Notes under the pieces: model-generated
The model's database searches: none
Told to the model about the DNA's origin: nothing
The model's input: the letters and a program-made list of their open reading frames with translations, nothing else
In this document: piece after piece, positions 60,415 through 64,000 of the stretch
How the letters are laid out: the number at the start of each line of letters is the position of its first letter
Numbering within the stretch: position 1 is the stretch's first letter
Assembly: GCF_003344625.1 (NCBI RefSeq)
Contig: NZ_QPKJ02000004.1
Span: forward strand, 186,001-250,000
DNA from: Solirubrobacter deserti
GTDB lineage: Bacteria; Actinomycetota; Thermoleophilia; Solirubrobacterales; Solirubrobacteraceae
Direction: 5' to 3'
DNA length: 64,000 nucleotides
Position numbers and translations under genes: made by a program

Positions 60415-61566
60415 TCAAGCATCAGATTTCGCCTCATCCCGCACCCGTGACACACGGGCCGCCCGGATCGCCTCTTCAGCGCCGATTCTCGGCGCCTCGT
60501 CGAGCTCGTCGATCACATGCCCGTAGGTGCCCAAAGTGAGCGCCGCGTCGTGGCCGAGCTGGCGCGCGACGTAGACCACCGAGCGCCCCTCGTGCAGCAG
60601 CAGCGAGCAGAAGCTGTGCCGCAGCGTGTACGGCGTGGCCTCCGGAACGCCGGCCTTGATCGCCGCCCGCGCGAACGGTCCCGGGCTGCCGCTGCGCTGC
60701 TTCTCGCCCGGCTTGCGGCGACCGCGCGGCTTCTTGCGCGCCCAGCTCTTGTAGGCGTCCGGCGCCCAGCGCTCGCCGTCCTCGCCGGGGAACACGAGCC
60801 CGTCCTCGCGCACGTTGGGCTGCGCCTTGCGCCACGCGTCCAGGTCCTCGCGGAGCGGTTCGAGCAGCCGCACGTTGCGGCGCTGCCCGGTCTTGGACGC
60901 GTTGATGACGGTCGTCCGCTCGCCGATGTCGCGCCAGCGCAGCGCGAGCGCCTCCTGCGGCCGCAATCCCGCGTAGGCCAGGACCGAGATCAGCGTCGCG
61001 TCCCGATGCGTGCTCGCCGCGCGCATCGCCTCGACGGTCTTGGGCGCGAGCGGCCGGACCTCGCCCTTCGGCGGCCGGCGGACCTTGCGCACCAGCCGAG
61101 CAGGGTTGCGCGCGAGCCGCTCCGACTCGACCGCCCGCTGCAGGATCGAACCCAGCACCGACAGCGCCTTCAGGATCGAAACCCGACCGGCGCCGTCTGA
61201 GAGCCGCTCCGCCTGCCAGTGCGAGATCGCCTCCGGCGTGATCTCGATCAGCTTCAGGTGTCCGAGGAACGGCGAGATGTGCTTGTCGTACAACGACCCG
61301 TAGACCTTCGCCGTCGCCGGCGCGAGCGTCGGCAAATGCGTCGGCGCCCACGTCCCGGTCACGTACTCGTCAAGCGTCTCCTTGGACGCGATCAGCAGCC
61401 CCAGCTCACCGAGCCGTCGGCGCCGCCGCAGCTCGTCCTCGAAGTGCTGCGCGTCCGACTTGCGCGTGAACGTTCGCGAGCGCTCCGCCGAACCACGTCC
61501 GCCGTCACGCCAACGCACCCGCCAAACGACCGAGCCGTCCTCGCGCTTGACTCGGTGCAGGCTCAC
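60415..61566 (-). CDS. int: Tyrosine recombinase/integrase of an integrative element
   Basis: A 383-aa site-specific recombinase. The N-terminal part is an AP2-like arm-binding domain (RWRDGGRGSAERSRTF), then a SAM-like core-binding domain (about 65-155). Catalytic residues: Arg202 in AYAGLRPQEAL, Lys225 in ASKTGQRR, TPYTLRHSF with Arg316 (Tyr in place of the usual first His), His339 in LGHD and nucleophile Tyr348 in TLGTYGHV. It lies beside tRNA-Thr and is read toward it. The start overlaps the next gene upstream by 4 nt. Confidence 0.96.
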   Translation of the reverse strand: MSLHRVKREDGSVVWRVRWRDGGRGSAERSRTFTRKSDAQHFEDELRRRRRLGELGLLIASKETLDEYVTGTWAPTHLPTLAPATAKVYGSLYDKHISPFLGHLKLIEITPEAISHWQAERLSDGAGRVSILKALSVLGSILQRAVESERLARNPARLVRKVRRPPKGEVRPLAPKTVEAMRAASTHRDATLISVLAYAGLRPQEALALRWRDIGERTTVINASKTGQRRNVRLLEPLREDLDAWRKAQPNVREDGLVFPGEDGERWAPDAYKSWARKKPRGRRKPGEKQRSGSPGPFARAAIKAGVPEATPYTLRHSFCSLLLHEGRSVVYVARQLGHDAALTLGTYGHVIDELDEAPRIGAEEAIRAARVSRVRDEAKSDA

Positions 61567-62003
61567 CGCTCCGCTCCCACACCCAGCGTCCGGATCACGT
61601 CACCAAGCGGACGCGGATAGCTCTGCCGCCCCGCACGCCGTCGCACCGGCCGCGGCTGCCCCGCTGGGATCGCCGCCGCGTCCGGAGGCTCGTTGCTCGC
61701 GATCCAGGCTTCAACGTCCTCGCGCCGCATCCGCGGGCGCTGGCCGACGTAGCCCACAACCTGCAGCGCGCCCGTCTGGATCGCCCGTCGCACCGTCTGC
61801 GCGTGCACACCGGCGATCTCGGCGACGTCGTTCGTGGTCAGCAGCGGGGCCTCACCGGCCGCCCGCCGCTCCGCCAGCCGCTGCGCAACGAGATCGGCCA
61901 GCCGATCCAGTGTCTGCGGCCCGAGCTCGTCGAGCGCCTGAGCGTCGAGAGTGACCGTCGCCAGCGCGCGGATCTGCTCAGGGGCGCCGGCCCGCGGTGT
62001 CAT
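61563..62003 (-). CDS. Helix-turn-helix DNA-binding protein of the element
   Basis: A 146-aa protein with a MerR/excisionase-type HTH: LLTTNDVAEIAGVHAQTVRR, AIQTGALQVVGYVGQRPRMR then REDVEAWIAS. An N-terminal helical part and a basic C-terminal tail (RPVRRRAGRQ) flank it. It could be the excisionase or a regulator. Overlaps int and the next HTH gene by 4 nt each. Confidence 0.85.
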   Translation of the reverse strand: MTPRAGAPEQIRALATVTLDAQALDELGPQTLDRLADLVAQRLAERRAAGEAPLLTTNDVAEIAGVHAQTVRRAIQTGALQVVGYVGQRPRMRREDVEAWIASNEPPDAAAIPAGQPRPVRRRAGRQSYPRPLGDVIRTLGVGAER

Positions 62004-62218
62004 GCGGCATCACCCAGCTCGAGCTGGCGGTCGCAGTCCCACACCGACTGGACCTCGCTCCACAGGAAGCGGATCGGCCGCACCTGCCCCGGCAGCCGCC
62101 GGCCCGGGATCCGGCCCTCGCGGTAGTAGCGCAGGATCGTCTCCGGCGACAGCCCGACCCGATCGCCGACCTCCTTCGCCGTGATGTACCGCTCGGCCTG
62201 TTGCTCGCCGTTACTCAC
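62000..62218 (-). CDS. xis: Small excisionase-like HTH protein
   Basis: A 72-aa protein: ITAKEVGDRVGLSPETILRY, YREGRIPGRRLPGQ, IRFLWSEVQSVW, an HTH_17 domain like AICE Xis proteins. The GTG at 62218 gives a GTGA overlap with rep. It is more Xis-like in size than the 146-aa neighbour. Confidence 0.8.
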   Translation of the reverse strand: MSNGEQQAERYITAKEVGDRVGLSPETILRYYREGRIPGRRLPGQVRPIRFLWSEVQSVWDCDRQLELGDAA

Positions 62219-63600
62219 CTTCGTCTCCCTTCGACTGGACTGGACCGAAGTTCCTCGCGCGCCACCCGCCGCTGCCGTACCGCCCGCCTGCGACCGGACT
62301 CGGCGAGCCACGCATCGCCCGGGGTCCTGTAACCCGCGCCGCTGTAGCGCCAGTAGCGCACGTCACGGCTGCGGTCGCGCAGCTGGCCCTGGCGGCGCAG
62401 CACGTGTTCATGGCGAGCCTGGCGCAGCGCGGTGAAGGTCGTGGAGTAGCGGCGGCTCTTGGTGAAGCAGTGCCCACGAAACCCGAGCTGGTGCGCCCAG
62501 CGGCGCAACTTGAGCGGGTGCAGCTCGCGGCGCAGCGCGAGGTCCCACGCCGTCTTGACCAACCGCTGCACGTGCGGGCGGACCTTCAGGCGGTCGATGT
62601 CGCCGGGCTCGAGCCGGTAGAGCAGCCCGCCGACGACCTCGGTCGACTTGGTCGCGTACTTGGCGATGTAGCCCGCCGTCAGCTTCGACGTGTCCGCGTC
62701 CAGCGGGCGCGCCTCGATCTGCGCGCCCCAACCGATCGGCAGGCCGGGATGCGCTGGCGAGCCGGGGGAGAGGAACGACGCGTGCTGGGCCGCCGCGGTG
62801 GCCGCGTCGACGAGCAGCTGCTCGGTGAACCGCGCGGGTGGCGCAACGATCTCGCCGTCATCGTCCAGGACGTCCAGGCGCAGCACGCAGTGGAAATGCA
62901 GCGCGCCACGGCGCTGGAATTCGGCCACTTTCACGTAGGACACGCGCGCGCTTAGCTTGTTCTGGCTGACGCCCGTGAGCCGGGCGAGCTCGCGCGGGAA
63001 CTGGATCGCCGTGCGCCGCCACAGCTCGGGCGCCAGCGCGTTCCACAGCACCGCATGCTCGTACTCGAAGCACTCCGTGCACAGCGGCTCGCCGAGGCGC
63101 TCGTCGTCTTCGTCATGGACGAGCGAACAGCCAAGCGGGACACCGTGCGGGCAGATCCCGCCGTCGCGCCGAGGGCGGCAGCGCCGCGCCTGGCCGTCGA
63201 TCACGCGGCGCGAGTGCACCGGCCCGAAGCTCGGGGCCGTGAGGGTCAGGAACACCATCGGATGCTCGATGACGGTCTCGGGGACGCCTTTGCCGCCGCG
63301 CATCCCGCTCACGACGAGCTGGTAGGCGTCACCGCGGTAGACCTCAGCGCACGACGGGCACACGGCCTCGCGCCGGTTGCCGCAGCACTTGAGCAGCGTC
63401 CCGTCCGGCTCATCGTCGGTCGAGTAGCGGCCGACGACCTCGCCCGTCTGCGAGTCGATCGACGTCACGCCGCCCTTCAGCCGCACCGGCCGCCGGCAGT
63501 ACCCCGCCGACTTGAGCTGGCGCTCGAAGCGCTCGCACTCGTTCGGGTCGGCCGCGCGCGCGAACACGTCCTGCAGCAGCGGACTCGCTACGGCCGTCAT
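62215..63600 (-). CDS. rep: RepSA-type rolling-circle replication initiator
   Basis: A 461-aa protein. The Cys pairs CCGNRREAVCPSC, then CPHGVPLGCSL and CTECFEYEH look like zinc sites; the HUH motif is HFH (235-237) in RGALHFHCVLRLD; YIAKYATKSTEV carries the candidate catalytic Tyr. This matches the Rep proteins of pSAM2-like AICEs. ATG 63600 chosen because it overlaps the ftsK-like stop by ATGA. Confidence 0.9.
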   Translation of the reverse strand: MTAVASPLLQDVFARAADPNECERFERQLKSAGYCRRPVRLKGGVTSIDSQTGEVVGRYSTDDEPDGTLLKCCGNRREAVCPSCAEVYRGDAYQLVVSGMRGGKGVPETVIEHPMVFLTLTAPSFGPVHSRRVIDGQARRCRPRRDGGICPHGVPLGCSLVHDEDDERLGEPLCTECFEYEHAVLWNALAPELWRRTAIQFPRELARLTGVSQNKLSARVSYVKVAEFQRRGALHFHCVLRLDVLDDDGEIVAPPARFTEQLLVDAATAAAQHASFLSPGSPAHPGLPIGWGAQIEARPLDADTSKLTAGYIAKYATKSTEVVGGLLYRLEPGDIDRLKVRPHVQRLVKTAWDLALRRELHPLKLRRWAHQLGFRGHCFTKSRRYSTTFTALRQARHEHVLRRQGQLRDRSRDVRYWRYSGAGYRTPGDAWLAESGRRRAVRQRRVAREELRSSPVEGRRR

Positions 63601-64000
63601 GCGCTCACACCCTCCGCGAGCCACTTGTCCGCCCGCGCAGCCGACGCGCGCTCGGCGATCGCCGACACGTCCTCGTCACTGAGGTAGTAGCCGCGCATCC
63701 GCACCGGCCGATCGCCGTCCGCGAGCAGATACCCCACGCCCCGCTGCGCGCCCGGGATGTCGGACGCGTCTGCGCCGGCCGAGGCCCAGCCCTGCCCGAG
63801 AATCGTGTCCGAGGCCTGCGGCGTCGTGCACCGCATCGCCAACCGGAACCCGAACAGGTCCCGCAGCGCCGAGGGCACCACGTCGGCACCGGGCTTCTGC
63901 GTGGCGGCGCAGACGATCACGCCGGCCGCTCGGCCGCGGGCCACCAGGTCGCGCAGCAGCTCGGCGAATTCCTTCTGCACGGCCCTCTCCGGCACCGTCA
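63597..64000 (-). CDS. tra: FtsK/SpoIIIE-like DNA translocase of the element (C-terminal part; runs off window)
   Basis: The last 134 residues of an ATPase: VQKEFAELLRDLVARGRAAG, VIVCAATQKPGADVVP, LRDLFGFRLAMRC and GVGYLLADGDRPVRMRGYYL, the typical end of the FtsK-like transfer proteins of AICEs, which move double-stranded DNA to recipients. The start and Walker motifs are beyond 64000. The open frame continues to the edge. Confidence 0.9.
   Translation of the reverse strand, partial: TVPERAVQKEFAELLRDLVARGRAAGVIVCAATQKPGADVVPSALRDLFGFRLAMRCTTPQASDTILGQGWASAGADASDIPGAQRGVGYLLADGDRPVRMRGYYLSDEDVSAIAERASAARADKWLAEGVSA

Overview
The window is about 72% G+C, densely packed, rich in GTG and TTG starts, and full of 4-nt start/stop overlaps. 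Together with the BsaP-type biotin auxiliary protein, an ECF41 sigma factor, many secreted Ig-like or beta-propeller proteins and a RepSA-type integrative element, this points to a high-GC actinobacterium. Thermoleophilia (Solirubrobacter or Conexibacter-like) is my best guess, inferred from style and not from a marker gene.

Layout. 1-8.6 kb: an ECF41 sigma factor with its presumed SDR-type target, a secreted M19-like dipeptidase, peptide deformylase, and a giant repeat-containing surface protein. 8.7-12.5 kb: an MBL hydrolase and an enolase-superfamily enzyme, divergent from a PASTA/beta-propeller membrane protein. 12.5-20.3 kb: a tightly coupled respiratory operon cydA-cydB-small membrane ORF-fdhA(Sec)-fdhB-nrfD; fdhA has an in-frame UGA followed by a SECIS-like hairpin. 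20.3-28.7 kb: housekeeping and catabolic genes, including a DpgC-like dioxygenase coupled to a phenylacetate-CoA ligase-like enzyme, and a pair of identical palindromes between two divergent genes. 28.7-33.6 kb: a secreted protein, then metY, a CoA-binding protein, metX and a degenerate alpha/beta hydrolase. 33.6-40.1 kb: a hybrid histidine kinase with response regulator, malonyl-CoA synthetase (MatB) and a GGDEF-EAL protein. 40.1-46 kb: a cluster of secreted proteins including a subtilase. 46-50 kb: a frameshifted EAL-DICT protein, a polysaccharide deacetylase, a C45 peptidase, and a TerC-family membrane protein behind a yybP-ykoY-like manganese riboswitch. 50-55.6 kb: the biotin operon (metallophosphoesterase-bioA-bioD-bioB-bsaP-bioF). 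55.6-60.3 kb: a GNAT enzyme and a sugar-acid-like catabolic cluster (RraA-like, IlvD/Edd, LhgO-like). 60.3 kb to the end: tRNA-Thr(GGT) followed by the left end of an actinomycete-type integrative and conjugative element (int, HTH/xis, rep, ftsK-like), which runs off the window.

How the genes work together. The cyd-fdh operon would move electrons from formate through quinol to O2 in one co-translated unit. The bio operon would run from KAPA to biotin in one message, and its last gene reads into the manganese riboswitch of the next gene. The metY/metX pair makes homocysteine from homoserine. The DpgC/PaaK pair could activate and oxidise an aryl-acetic acid. Many start codons sit 6-9 nt after a TANNNT hexamer, which suggests that leaderless transcripts are common. 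Two genes carry apparent single-base G/C deletions, which may be sequence errors or real lesions. No stretch over 300 bases lacks a gene; the longest are 56401-56680 and 29928-30158.
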